Positions 18,476 to 28,476 of a stretch of DNA of 56,527 bases are shown here, piece by piece. The notes under the pieces were generated by a model. That model made no database searches. It was not told the DNA's origin and was given only the letters and a program-made list of their open reading frames with translations. The DNA lies in assembly GCA_009838625.1 (NCBI GenBank), contig VXRG01000114.1, positions 1 to 56,527 of the forward strand, read 5' to 3'. Within the stretch, counting starts at the first letter, position 1, and each line of letters opens with the position of its first letter. This DNA comes from Caldilineaceae bacterium SB0664_bin_27 (GTDB taxonomy: Bacteria; Chloroflexota; Anaerolineae; Caldilineales; Caldilineaceae). The translations under genes were made by a program, and so were the position numbers.

Positions 18476-18628
18476 GCGGCGCATTCGAGGGCATTCGCCT
18501 CAGATGAATCATTTCGATTGTTCCCCGCAGTGCCAGACGTAATGTCGTGCCTCAAACAGCGCGCAATAAGCCTTTTCATTTTGTCGAGGGACAAACCGTT
18601 CCTTGCATCAAATCTAAGGAGAAAGGTC

Positions 18629-20596
18629 ATGGCAAGACGTACGATCACCCGGCGTAAGTTTATGCAACTATCGGCGGCTATGACGGCAGGCTCACTGCTG
18701 GCTGCCTGCGGCGCAGGCGATGCTGAACCTGCCGCCGATCAACCGGCCGCGGAGGCGCCCGCCGAATCGCCGGCGCAGGCTGCAGAGTCATCGTCCCAGT
18801 ACAACGAAGCTCCGATGCTCAAAGCGATGGTGGACGCCGGCGATTTGCCCCCGGTGGATGATCGACTGCCGGTCAACCCGCGCATCGTCACCCCCATCCA
18901 TGAAGTCGGAAACTACAGTGAATCGATCCGCGGCTTCACCCTCAACGAGACCGACCGCGCCGCGCCCGGCTACATCGTCAACCGCGGTTTTATCGACATT
19001 CCTACCGACCTGGACGGATTCGGCGCCGGGTTGCCGACGGGCGGCTGGGAACCATACCTGGCCGAGAGCTTCGAGTGGAACGGTGACGCCACCCAGCTCA
19101 CGATCAATATGCGCGAGGGCATGAAATGGTCGGACGGCGAAGCGTTCACTTCCGAGGACGTTCTCTTCCTGTGGGAGGATATGTGGTTCGACGAAGAGTA
19201 CACGCCCATAGCGCCTACCCGTTGCTTTGTGGACGGCGAGCCAGTAGTCCTGGAAACGCCGGACGACTACACATTGGTCTTCAAGTTCCCGGCTCCCTAT
19301 CCCACCTTCCCCTTCCTCTTCCGCGGGCGCACACTGGCAACCAAGCCCAAGCATCACCTGATGCAGTGGCATCCCAAATACACCGATGGGGCTGAATACA
19401 AGGATCTGAGAGAGAACGACGTCTATCTCGATCCCGATTTCCCCGGCGTAACTCCTTGGATCTCGAAGGGCTATGACGAATCAGGGCTGCGGCTGGAACG
19501 CAATCCCTACTTCTGCGCCGTAGATACCGCCGGTAATCAACTCCCTTACTGCGACAACTACCTCTTCCCCTACGCCGGCACCCAGGAGAACGCCGTCCTG
19601 ATGGCAATTGCCGGCCAGATCGATGTCGGTATTCGCAACATGCAGCTGTTCGAGAGCCTGCCAACACTGCGCGAAAACGAGGAGCGAGGCGACTACCGGC
19701 TGCTCTTCTGGCCGGGTACCTCCTTCACCACCGGCAACCACATCACCATCAACTACCGCCTCCAAAACGAAAAAGACAGGGAACTCGCCGAGTTCTTCCG
19801 CAAAAAGTCTTTCCGCAATGCCTTGTCAATGGCTATCAATCGCGACGAGGTCAACGAAACGCTCTACTTCGGCGCCGGCCGGCCAGCCAGTTACGCTCTG
19901 GCCTCCTCATCTCCCTACTGGGATGATGATATGGATTCCATCACCATGACGAACGGGCAGTTCGACATGGCCCAGGTTGACAGTATCTTTGATGAACTGG
20001 GCCTGGAGAAGGGCGACGACGGTATGCGTACATTCCCCAGCGGCGAGCCGGTGACGATCATCCTGGATGCCGCGACCGAAATCACCGTGCATCAGCAGGT
20101 CGCGGAAATGGTGGTGGCCGACTGGCGCGACGCCGGCATCGACGCCCGCCTCAACGCAATCCAGCGCTCGGTCCTGTTCTCCCGCTGGCGTGCCGGCGAG
20201 TCCCATACTTACATGTGGGGCACCGATGCCAATGAAATTCCCTTGATGCGGCCCTTCCAGCCGATCTTTACCCCGAAGGGTCATGGGCTTGATATGTTGC
20301 CGGTGCACTACAATGACGACCCCGAGTGGCTGCAAGAACTCGGACCGCCGGAAGGCGGCGAAGCGATGTTCGCCCTGCAGAATGAGATCAAGAAAGAGAT
20401 CGACCCTGTGGAGAGCAAACGCCTGCACAAGGAGCTCTTCAAGTACCACGTCGACTGGCAGTTCGACATCCATATTATCGCCGACGTGCCGCTCATGGTC
20501 CTGGTCGCCAACCGCGTCGGCAACTGCCCCGAAGTAGCCAATGGTCTGCAGGACTTCACCTACGCCTATCCGGAGCAGTTCTACATAAAGTCGTAA
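18629..20596 (+). CDS. Extracellular solute-binding protein, family 5 (ABC importer 2)
   Basis: This 655-residue Tat-type lipoprotein (TRRKFMQ, lipobox LAACGAG) is paralogous to the protein at 11245. It has the same Ala/Pro/Glu linker, the same NEAPMLKAMVDAG opening and a family 5 binding-protein body. AAGGAG lies 8-13 bases before the ATG, which decides this start over the longer open frame. It is the first gene of a complete importer (binding protein, two permeases, two ATPases). With sulfatases and glycosidase-like proteins on both sides, the ligand may be a sulfated or modified oligosaccharide. A peptide cannot be excluded. Confidence 0.9.
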   Translation: MARRTITRRKFMQLSAAMTAGSLLAACGAGDAEPAADQPAAEAPAESPAQAAESSSQYNEAPMLKAMVDAGDLPPVDDRLPVNPRIVTPIHEVGNYSESIRGFTLNETDRAAPGYIVNRGFIDIPTDLDGFGAGLPTGGWEPYLAESFEWNGDATQLTINMREGMKWSDGEAFTSEDVLFLWEDMWFDEEYTPIAPTRCFVDGEPVVLETPDDYTLVFKFPAPYPTFPFLFRGRTLATKPKHHLMQWHPKYTDGAEYKDLRENDVYLDPDFPGVTPWISKGYDESGLRLERNPYFCAVDTAGNQLPYCDNYLFPYAGTQENAVLMAIAGQIDVGIRNMQLFESLPTLRENEERGDYRLLFWPGTSFTTGNHITINYRLQNEKDRELAEFFRKKSFRNALSMAINRDEVNETLYFGAGRPASYALASSSPYWDDDMDSITMTNGQFDMAQVDSIFDELGLEKGDDGMRTFPSGEPVTIILDAATEITVHQQVAEMVVADWRDAGIDARLNAIQRSVLFSRWRAGESHTYMWGTDANEIPLMRPFQPIFTPKGHGLDMLPVHYNDDPEWLQELGPPEGGEAMFALQNEIKKEIDPVESKRLHKELFKYHVDWQFDIHIIADVPLMVLVANRVGNCPEVANGLQDFTYAYPEQFYIKS

Positions 20597-20602
20597 ACGC
20601 TA

Positions 20603-20642
20603 AGGAGTGGGGAGGGAGAGGTTTCTCTCTTTTCTCACTCCT
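20603..20642 (+). terminator. Repeat-derived hairpin between binding protein and permease (importer 2)
   Basis: Arms 20603-20620 and 20625-20642 pair over 18 positions around loop GTTT. Four pairs are G.U, so the helix is better as RNA than as DNA. It comes from the same purine-rich repeat as the hairpin at 13244 and holds the same place in the operon. A CCACTGGCC/CCACTGCAG repeat follows at 20663-20685. Confidence 0.6.
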
Positions 20643-20699
20643 CTTCACTCTCTCCTCTGACGGCCACTGGCCGCGAACCACTGCAGTCCTGGGGTCCAC

Positions 20700-21698
20700 A
20701 TGCTGGATTACGTCATACGCAGAGTGTTGATAGCTATTCCCACACTTCTGCTCATCTCTTTCATCTGCTTTATCGTCATCAACCTCCCCGCCGGAGACGT
20801 TATCACCACCTATGAGCAAAACCTCGTAGGCAACCGCGGCTGGGGTGAAGAGGAAGCGAGAATAGAGGGCGATAATATCCGCCGCGAGTACGGGTTGGAC
20901 CGCCCGATACCGATACAGTACTTCTATTGGTTATTTGCCTTTCTACAGGGTGACTTCGGCGTCTCACTCGTCACCTACGATCGCGTCGCTTCCGAAGTCA
21001 TCTGGACCAACTTGGGCTATACGATGCTGATCGCGTCGCTCTCACTCGGTCTTTCCTGGGCCGTGGGCCTGCCGGTCGGCATCTATTCCGCCACGCGCCA
21101 GTACTCCGTGTCGGACAATGTCTTTACCGTCATGAGTTTCATCGGTCTTTCGATGCCCGGCTTCCTGCTGGCGCTGGCGATACTGGTCTACATGACTTTC
21201 GTTCTCGACCTGCCCTTGCTGACCGGACTCTACTCGCCCGAGTATGCCGACGCGCCCTGGAGTTTTGGAAGGGTCAAGGACCTTGCCGCCCATATCTGGC
21301 TGCCGGTGTTCGTGGGCGGCATTCCCGGCATCGCCTCCCTGATGCGTATCATGCGCGGCAATCTGCTCGATGAGTTGGGCCGTCAGTACGTCGAGACCGC
21401 CCGCGCCAAGGGGATGGCTGAAAAGATCGTCGTCATCAAACACGCAGTGCGCGTCGCCATCAACCCGCTGATCAGTCTGCTGGGCATGCAGTTTCCGGAG
21501 ATCGTCTCCGGCGGCGTCATCACCGCCATCGTGCTGGGGCTGCGCACCATTGGCCCCACGCTCAACTCTGCCCTCCAGGCCCAGGATGTCTACGTCGCTT
21601 CCGCCATCCTGATGCTCCTCAGCGTCCTGCTCGTGCTGGGCAACCTGGTCGCCGACCTGCTGCTGGCATGGGTCGACCCGCGCGTTCGCTTTGACTAG
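20700..21698 (+). CDS. DppB-type ABC permease (importer 2)
   Basis: This 332-residue inner-membrane permease begins MLDYVIRRVLIAIPTLLLI. It has about six transmembrane helices and the EAA coupling loop YVETARAKGMAEKIVVIKH. It is paralogous to the permease at 13308, sharing the NLPAGDVITTY/ELPPGDYMTSY turn after helix 1. It is separated from the binding-protein gene by a hairpin-forming repeat and is followed by its DppC-type partner after 53 bases. Confidence 0.92.
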   Translation: MLDYVIRRVLIAIPTLLLISFICFIVINLPAGDVITTYEQNLVGNRGWGEEEARIEGDNIRREYGLDRPIPIQYFYWLFAFLQGDFGVSLVTYDRVASEVIWTNLGYTMLIASLSLGLSWAVGLPVGIYSATRQYSVSDNVFTVMSFIGLSMPGFLLALAILVYMTFVLDLPLLTGLYSPEYADAPWSFGRVKDLAAHIWLPVFVGGIPGIASLMRIMRGNLLDELGRQYVETARAKGMAEKIVVIKHAVRVAINPLISLLGMQFPEIVSGGVITAIVLGLRTIGPTLNSALQAQDVYVASAILMLLSVLLVLGNLVADLLLAWVDPRVRFD

Positions 21699-21751
21699 AC
21701 TGAAACAGCCGGCGGCCTCCAAGACGGCCGGCAAAACGATAAGAGTCTTCT

Positions 21752-22918
21752 ATGAGCGTCGTTTCAGAACAGGCACAGACCCCACTGCAACCGGGCGCGC
21801 CGCGTCCTCCCGCTGCTGATGTCGATGTAACTTCCTCCGAGCAGGTTGCCTCGCGCGGTCGCATTCTCGGCGCGCGCATCATGGCCAATCGCTTGGGGAT
21901 CATCGGCATCGTCTGGTTGGTGATTACGGTCCTGATCGCGCTTTTTGCCGACTTCTTCGCGCCGTATACCGTTGACTATGTCCACGAAGAAGCGTTGCGC
22001 GCGCCGCCGCAGCGCGTGCATATCTTCCGCGATGGAAGGCTTGTAAGGCCTTTCGTCTACGGCTACAAGAGCGAGCGCGACGCGCGCACCTTTCTCACCA
22101 CCTATACCGAAGACCCGGAACTGGTCTACCCGATCCACTTTTTCGTCGAGGCGGAACCCTACAAGCTATGGGGCCTGATAGAGAGCAACCGGCGCCTTTT
22201 CGGCGTTGAAGAGGGCGGTATGGTCGCTCTCTTCGGCACGGGCAGGCTGGGCCGCGATGTCTTCTCGCGCGTCCTGACCGCCACCCGTATCTCGCTCTCA
22301 GTGCCGATAATCGGCATGCTCATCAGCGTCATCCTCGGCTCAACCATCGGCGTGGCATCCGGCTACTGGGGCGGTGTGGCCGATATTCTCATTCAACGCC
22401 TCACCGAGGTACTGATGTCCTTCCCTCGCATCCCTCTGTGGATGGCCCTGGCCGCCACCCTGCCGCCCGAGCTCTCGTCTCTCCATCGCTACTTGGGCGT
22501 CACCATCGTACTTGCCCTCATTGGCTGGGCCGGGCTTTGCCGCCAGATCCGCGGCAAAACGCTGGCGCTCAAAGAGTCGGATTTCATCATGGCCGGCCGC
22601 GCCGCCGGCTCCAGCACGCCGACCATTCTGTTCCGCCACCTCATTCCGAACTGCTTCAGCCATATCGTCGTCGTCGCCACCCTTTCCATTCCCGGTCTGA
22701 TCCTGGCCGAAAGCTCGCTCAGCTTCCTCGGCATCGGCATCACGCCCCCGCTCGTCAGCTGGGGCACCCTGCTCAAGGACGCGCAGTCTGTGCAGGTCCT
22801 CACCAAGCACCCGTGGCTGCTGGCCCCGGGCGTCTTCATGGTGCTGACCGTGCTGGCCGTCAACTTTCTCGGCGACGCGCTGCGCGACGCGCTCGACCCG
22901 TACTCTGAGATCAGATAG
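21752..22918 (+). CDS. DppC-type ABC permease with extracytoplasmic insert (importer 2)
   Basis: This 388-residue permease has a cytoplasmic N-terminal tail, helix 1 (about 47-68) and an extracytoplasmic insert (about 78-165) with PPQRVHIF, YPIHFFVEAEPYKLWGL and RRLFGVE. The DppC core has EAA loop SDFIMAGRAAGSSTPTILF. The insert matches that of the permease at 14296, so both importers come from one duplicated subfamily. It forms the heterodimeric pore with the preceding permease. Confidence 0.91.
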   Translation: MSVVSEQAQTPLQPGAPRPPAADVDVTSSEQVASRGRILGARIMANRLGIIGIVWLVITVLIALFADFFAPYTVDYVHEEALRAPPQRVHIFRDGRLVRPFVYGYKSERDARTFLTTYTEDPELVYPIHFFVEAEPYKLWGLIESNRRLFGVEEGGMVALFGTGRLGRDVFSRVLTATRISLSVPIIGMLISVILGSTIGVASGYWGGVADILIQRLTEVLMSFPRIPLWMALAATLPPELSSLHRYLGVTIVLALIGWAGLCRQIRGKTLALKESDFIMAGRAAGSSTPTILFRHLIPNCFSHIVVVATLSIPGLILAESSLSFLGIGITPPLVSWGTLLKDAQSVQVLTKHPWLLAPGVFMVLTVLAVNFLGDALRDALDPYSEIR

Positions 22919-22972
22919 TGGCGACTCTTCATTTTATGCCGGTCACTTGCCTCTGGTAACCCGTATCTGACC

Positions 22973-23968
22973 ATGCCCGATTCGCAACCGATTCTCGAAG
23001 TCCACGATCTGCACGTACATTTCAAGATGCTGGCCGGCATCGTGCGCGCGGTGGACGGCGTGGACTTTACCGTCGAACGCGGGCGCTGCCTGGGCATCGT
23101 CGGCGAGAGCGGCTGCGGCAAGAGCGTCACCGCGCGCTCGATTCTGCGCCTGCTCCCCTCCAGCGATACAAGCGGACAGATCCTCTATCACCCCGATGGC
23201 GACGATGAGCCCATCGATCTGGTGAGTCTGGACGCCAAAGGGGATGCCATCCGCGCCATACGCGGCAAAGATATCGCCATGATCTTTCAGGAGCCGATGA
23301 CATCCCTGACGCCGGTCTATACCATCGGTGAGCAGATCATGGAGAGCATCCGCAAGCACCAGGACCTGTCCGAGGAGGAGGCGCAGGCCCTGGCCATTTC
23401 CATGCTCAACAAGGTCGGCATCCCCGATGCCGAACGCCGCTTTGGCGACTATCCCCACCAGATGAGCGGCGGTATGCGCCAGCGCGTTATGATCGCCATC
23501 GCCCTCTGCTGTGAGCCGCGTGTGCTCATCGCCGACGAACCGACGACCGCTCTCGACGTGACCATCCAGGCCCAGATTCTGCGCCTCATCCGCAGCCTGC
23601 AGCAGGATCTGGACATGAGCGTGATCATGATCACGCATGACCTGTCCGTCATCGCCCAACTGGCCGACTTTGTCGTCGTCATGTACCTGGGCCAGATGGC
23701 TGAGAAGGCGCCCGTTGTCGAACTGTTTCAGGATCCCAAGCATCCCTACACCCAGGCCCTGCTGCGTTCGATCGTGCGGCCGGACACCCCGCCGCGCGAG
23801 CAACTCCACTCGATCAGCGGCTCCGTACCCGACCCGCGCAACGCGCCCAGCGGCTGCCGCTTCCGTAATCGCTGCCCATCCGTGCATGATCGCTGCGTCG
23901 AGGACCCACCGGTCGTTGAGTTCGGACCGCAGCACTCAGCAACCTGCTGGCTCTATGTCGACGAATAG
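22973..23968 (+). CDS. DppD-type ABC ATPase (importer 2)
   Basis: This 331-residue cytoplasmic ATPase has Walker A GESGCGKS (44-51), Q-loop IFQEPM, signature MSGGMRQRV (about 164-172), Walker B VLIADEP (184-190) and H-loop MITHD. The C-terminal oligopeptide-transporter extension has [14 protein letters not shown]. All catalytic motifs are intact. It pairs with the ATPase at 24007 to energise importer 2 and could also serve importer 1, which has none. Confidence 0.95.
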   Translation: MPDSQPILEVHDLHVHFKMLAGIVRAVDGVDFTVERGRCLGIVGESGCGKSVTARSILRLLPSSDTSGQILYHPDGDDEPIDLVSLDAKGDAIRAIRGKDIAMIFQEPMTSLTPVYTIGEQIMESIRKHQDLSEEEAQALAISMLNKVGIPDAERRFGDYPHQMSGGMRQRVMIAIALCCEPRVLIADEPTTALDVTIQAQILRLIRSLQQDLDMSVIMITHDLSVIAQLADFVVVMYLGQMAEKAPVVELFQDPKHPYTQALLRSIVRPDTPPREQLHSISGSVPDPRNAPSGCRFRNRCPSVHDRCVEDPPVVEFGPQHSATCWLYVDE

Positions 23969-24006
23969 CGTCCAAAACTGTATCTGACCACTGACTACCG
24001 ATTTAT

Positions 24007-25047
24007 ATGCCTGACACACCTATCCTGCAGGTCGAAAATCTGAGTAAATTCTTTCCGGTCCAGCGCGGCCTCCTGCGGCGCACAGTGGGCCACGTCAAAG
24101 CGGTCAACGATGTAACTTTCACCGTCAACAAAGGGGAGTGTCTGGGCCTTGTCGGCGAGAGCGGCTGCGGCAAGACGACCGTCGCGCGCTGCCTCCTCCG
24201 CCTGGTCGAACCGGACCAGGGCCGCATCCTGCTGCACGGCGAACGACAGACGTTTGATATCGCCTCCGCCTCGCGCAAAGAGATGTTGGACGTCCGGCGG
24301 CAGATGCAGATCATCTTCCAGGACCCGTTCTCCTCCCTCGACCCGCGCTGGCGCGTTACGGATGTGATCGCCGAACCGCTGATGGCCCAGAAGGTGGGCC
24401 GGGGCGAAGCCGGCAGACGCGTGCTTGAAATCCTGCCGACCGTGGGGCTGGGTCCGCACTTCGCCGACCGCTTTCCCCATGAACTGAGCGGCGGTGAACG
24501 CCAGCGCGTCAGCATCGCCCGCGCCCTGATCGTCTCCCCGCCGCTCGTGGTCGCCGACGAACCCGTCTCGGCCCTGGACGTGTCCGTCCGCTCCCAGATC
24601 ATCAATCTCCTGCTCGACCTGCAAAGTCAGATGAATCTGACCTACGTCTTTATCGCTCACGACCTGAGCATCGTAAAGCACATCAGCCATCGCATTGCCG
24701 TCATGTACCTGGGGCGGCTGGTCGAGCTTGGCACAACGCAGCAGGTTTTTGAGGAGTGCAAGCACCCGTATACCAAGGCCCTGCTCGCCTCCGTCCTCAT
24801 CCCTGACCCGACACACCGCGAGCAGAGCTACGTCCTCGAAGGCGAGGTACCCAGCCCGCTCAACCCGCCCAGCGGCTGCCACTTCTCCACCCGCTGCCCC
24901 TTCGCCCAGGAGCAATGCTCAGCTGAAGAACCGGAGCTGCGTGATATGGGAGATGGGCACTGGGTCCGCTGCCACTTCGCCGAAGAGCTGGACCTGAGCG
25001 AAGAGATCTTTGCCCCGCAGTTTGACACACCGACTGCCAGCAACTGA
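24007..25047 (+). CDS. DppF-type ABC ATPase (importer 2)
   Basis: This 346-residue second ATPase has Walker A GESGCGKTT (50-58), Q-loop IFQDPFSSLDPR, signature LSGGERQRV (160-168), Walker B LVVADEP and H-loop FIAHD. The Cys-containing C-terminal tail (CHFSTRCPFAQEQC) is usual for the OppF/DppF group, where such cysteines can hold an iron-sulfur cluster. A TGACCACTGACTACCG-type repeat fills the gap before its start (23985-24000). Confidence 0.95.
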   Translation: MPDTPILQVENLSKFFPVQRGLLRRTVGHVKAVNDVTFTVNKGECLGLVGESGCGKTTVARCLLRLVEPDQGRILLHGERQTFDIASASRKEMLDVRRQMQIIFQDPFSSLDPRWRVTDVIAEPLMAQKVGRGEAGRRVLEILPTVGLGPHFADRFPHELSGGERQRVSIARALIVSPPLVVADEPVSALDVSVRSQIINLLLDLQSQMNLTYVFIAHDLSIVKHISHRIAVMYLGRLVELGTTQQVFEECKHPYTKALLASVLIPDPTHREQSYVLEGEVPSPLNPPSGCHFSTRCPFAQEQCSAEEPELRDMGDGHWVRCHFAEELDLSEEIFAPQFDTPTASN

Positions 25048-25110
25048 TGGCCTGCAGCTCCACTTGCCGCCGGCAGCCGATCAGCGCTTCCAACACCAAG
25101 GATCGTTCTC

Positions 25111-26490
25111 GTGACCCTGCGCTCCCTCTTCTTCTTTGACGACTGGTGTCTGGCCCGCCGCGACAACATCGCCCGCCGCCTGGGGCAGCCCGAATGGGTG
25201 CGGGAAGCCACCTACGCCGACCCCACCGAAAACCCGTTCAGCTATCCAACCGTGCTCTACGACGAGCAGCGCAAACTGTGGCGCATGTTTTATCTGGGCC
25301 GCGAGACGATGCCGGGGACGCTCTACCGCAAGGACGAATGGTTTCTGACCGTTGAAAGCGAGGATGGCATCCATTGGGAACGTCCGGATTTGACGTCAAC
25401 CGTCCCCCTGCCGTCGCGTATGCGGCCCCACGAAATCTTCGACCGGCAGCAGATGGCCACCGGCGGCTCGGTATTCCTCGATGAAAGTTCGCCCCAAGCC
25501 CGCTTCAAATGGCCCATCCTCGCGATCGAAGAGGACGGGCGGCGCGCGTCGCGCCTGGCTTTTTCCGCCGACGGCTACAACTGGCAGATCGATCACGCCT
25601 CGCGCTGGCATCCCGGTACGCCCGACCCCGGCTTTTTCACTTACCGCCACGCAGAACGCAACAGCCACATCACCCTGGCCCGCCCCAGCCACGGCGACCG
25701 CCGCATCGCCCTTATGGAGACGCAGGACTGGCGCACCTGGAGCGAACCGGAGGTCATCTTCCACCCCGATCCTCTCGATCCGCCCATGTGCCAGTTCTAC
25801 GGTATCGCCGTCCTTCCCTATAAGGGAATCTACGTGGGCATTCTCTGGATGTTTGAGACCGACCCGCTCGACCAGTGGCGGCAGAAGCTGGAAGGGAAGA
25901 TCTACGGTGAACTCGTCTACAGCTACGACGGGCTGCGCTTCCAGCGTTCCCTGCGCCAGCCATTTGTCGGCCTCAACGAGCCGGGCGAATATGGCGGCGG
26001 CAACATCTATCCCTGTTCGATGGCGGTCGACCACGAGGGGCAGATTCGCATCTATTCCGGCGGCACCAAAGGGGAGCATTTCCAGGCGCGCACGCTCAGC
26101 CGCGACGAGCCCGACTACGCCGCTATCCTCATGCACCGACTGCGGCAGGACGGCTTCGTCTATCTCGAATCACAAGCCGGCGCCGGCTACCTGACGACGC
26201 GCTGGGTGCGTCTCAATGACGAGCGGATGCTGCTCAACGTGCAGGCCCCCTACGGCGAGGTGCGCGTCCAGCTATCGGACCTGGAAGGTCGACCGCTGCC
26301 CGGCTACACTTTCGACCAGTGCGAACCGTTTCGCGGCGACTCGACCGCCTGGCAGCCCCAATGGCAAGACAAAGCGGGCCTGGCCGAACAGGTCGGCACA
26401 CCGCTCCGGATCGACGTACGCCTCTACCATGCCCGCCTCTACGCCATCCACGGCGACATCGAACTCGTCTACGCCAGCGACCTCAGGTGA
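25111..26490 (+). CDS. Beta-propeller glycosidase-like protein, copy 2
   Basis: This 459-residue protein, read from a GTG start, belongs to the same family as 5292 and 26703. Propeller-blade motifs are ADPTENPFSYPTVLYD, SEDGIHWERP and YSYDGLRFQRS. The C-terminal beta module starts near LTTRWVRLNDERML. No signal peptide, so an intracellular sugar substrate is likely. It follows the ABC ATPases directly and is probably expressed with them. Copy 2 and copy 3 are closer to each other (shared LTTR-x-V module opening) than to copy 1. Catalytic residues are not assignable by eye. Confidence 0.72.
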   Translation: MTLRSLFFFDDWCLARRDNIARRLGQPEWVREATYADPTENPFSYPTVLYDEQRKLWRMFYLGRETMPGTLYRKDEWFLTVESEDGIHWERPDLTSTVPLPSRMRPHEIFDRQQMATGGSVFLDESSPQARFKWPILAIEEDGRRASRLAFSADGYNWQIDHASRWHPGTPDPGFFTYRHAERNSHITLARPSHGDRRIALMETQDWRTWSEPEVIFHPDPLDPPMCQFYGIAVLPYKGIYVGILWMFETDPLDQWRQKLEGKIYGELVYSYDGLRFQRSLRQPFVGLNEPGEYGGGNIYPCSMAVDHEGQIRIYSGGTKGEHFQARTLSRDEPDYAAILMHRLRQDGFVYLESQAGAGYLTTRWVRLNDERMLLNVQAPYGEVRVQLSDLEGRPLPGYTFDQCEPFRGDSTAWQPQWQDKAGLAEQVGTPLRIDVRLYHARLYAIHGDIELVYASDLR

Positions 26491-26702
26491 ATTGGCTCGG
26501 TGTTCTCGCCCTGTCCTGCGAACATTCGCTCTGGCGGTTCCCAAAAGTCCAGGGCGAGGGGCACGGTGGCACCTCTTGTAGATACATGTCTTGCATTGGC
26601 CAATTCATGGCTTATTCATGGCTTATTCTGGCCAATTCCGGCTAATTCTCGCCACCCGCGGCGCCAACCCAACCGCAATCCACCCCTCTCGGAGATAAGG
26701 CC
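26491..26702. repeat. Short direct repeats in the gap before propeller copy 3
   Basis: The words TGGCTTATTC and TGGCCAATTC recur in series at about 26598-26640, an imperfect tandem array of about 10-12 bases. GGAGATAAGG precedes the next ATG. No gene is visible here. Confidence 0.5.
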
Positions 26703-28415
26703 ATGACCAATGAAACACTCTACAACGGCATCACCCTCCCGCAGACCTGGCCGCCGCGCAATGTGGTCGAAGGCTCGCGCGAGCCGATCCCCGTGCCCTA
26801 TCTCGCCCATCCCCCGCAGGTCATCCCCATCGACCTGGGCCGCCAGCTCTTCGTGGACGATTTCCTGATCGCCGAGACCTCCCTGACACGCGTCTACGGA
26901 AAACCGGAAGTCCACCCGCAAAGCCCGGTGCTCAGCCCCGAAACAGAGGAGGAGATGGATTCCGGCTTCTGCCCGATGGCCGCGCCCTTCAACGACGGCG
27001 CCTGGTACGACCCACAGGACAACCTGTTCAAACTCTGGTACATGCCCGGCTGGTTCCACAGCACCGCCCTCGCCACCAGTACCGACGGCATTCACTGGGA
27101 ACGCCCTCAGCTCGACGTCACGCCCGGAACCAACCTGGTGTGGCCGAACAACGATGGATCTGACCGCGACGGCTGTCTCGTCTGGCTGGACAGCGACACA
27201 CCCGACCCCGCGCAGCGCTACAAGATGTTCCAGTACTACCGCCACTACAGGTCGAAACCGGGTCAGCCCCCTATCCCACCCGGCAGCTGGCCGTCTCAAA
27301 TGGCTAAGGGGGAGATGGTCTCCGAGGGCTGGGCCCAGGTCTCGCCCGACGGCATCCACTGGAGCGATCCCGTTATCACCTCGTAGGTCGGCGACAACAC
27401 AACCTTTTTCTACAACCCCTTCCGCCGCAAATGGTGCATGAGCATCCGCCGCTCCGGCCGCATCGACGAGACCACCAGTCTGCGCGCCCGCTTCTACAGA
27501 GAATCGGACGATTTCCTGCAGGGCGCGCAGTGGGACGTGGACACCGACGAGGTCTTCTGGCAACGCATCGACCACTTCGACCTGCCCGACCCCGCCCGCC
27601 CCAACCATCGCGTCGCCCTCTACGACGTGAACGTGACCCCCTACGAAAGCCTCATGCTGGGCCTTTTCGCCATCTTCCGCGGCCCGGAAAACGACATTTG
27701 CGCCGCCGAAGGCGTTCCCAAAACCATGGACCTGGAGCTGACCTACAGCCGCGACGGCTTCCACTTCAGCCGCCCGGATCGCACGCCTTTCCTAGCCTCC
27801 AGCCGCAAGATTGGCGACTGGAATCGCGCCTATCTCCATGCCTGCGGCGGCCTCTGTCTGGTCGTCCACGACAAAATCTTTATCTACTTCTCCGGTTTTT
27901 CCGGCCTGTCGCCAAGACTGGGCTCCGCCGGCAGCGGGGATACCGGCGTTGGGGATACCGGCCTGTCGCGTCGCGTCATGTACGCCGGGGCCAGCACCGG
28001 GCTGGCAACCCTCCGTCGTGATGGCTTTGCAAGCATGGAGGCCGGCGCGGCAGGCGGTACGTTGACCACGCGGCCGGTCACCTTTAACGGGGACCGCCTC
28101 TTCGTCAACGTCAGGGCGCCGCAGGGCGAACTGAGGGTGTCGGTGCTGGACGAAAATGGGGATGCAGTCGAAGGGTTGACCGCCGCCGACTGTGCTGCGG
28201 TCAGTGAGGATAGCACCTGCGTCGAGGTGAAATGGTCGTCCGGCGGCGAGCTTTCCGCACTAGCCGGACAACCATGCAGACTGCAATTCCATCTGCAGTC
28301 GGGGGAGCTCTTCTCTTTCTGGGTAACCAATGACCCCAACGGCGCCAGCTATGGGCACATGGCCGCCGGCGGCCCCGGCTTCACAAACGGCCGCGACCTG
28401 CCTTCCTCCAAATAG
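26703..28415 (+). pseudogene. Beta-propeller glycosidase-like protein, copy 3, broken by in-frame TAG
   Basis: The frame is open from 26703 to a TAG at 27384-27386 (227 codons). It resumes in the same frame (VGDNTTFFYNPFRRKW, with an internal ATG at 27438) to 28415. Read through, it would encode about 570 residues: STDGIHWERP and SPDGIHWSDP blades before the stop, SRDGFHFSRP and the LTTRPVTFNGDRL C-terminal module after it. The residue at the stop is probably Gln (CAG to TAG, one base). Both halves look otherwise undamaged, so this is a recent nonsense mutation, a sequencing error or true readthrough. I treat it as a probable pseudogene. Confidence 0.7.
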
Positions 28416-28476
28416 TCTGCAGGCCCAGCACACAGCAGAGATTCACTACCTTTAATGACCACTGACGACTGAAGTT

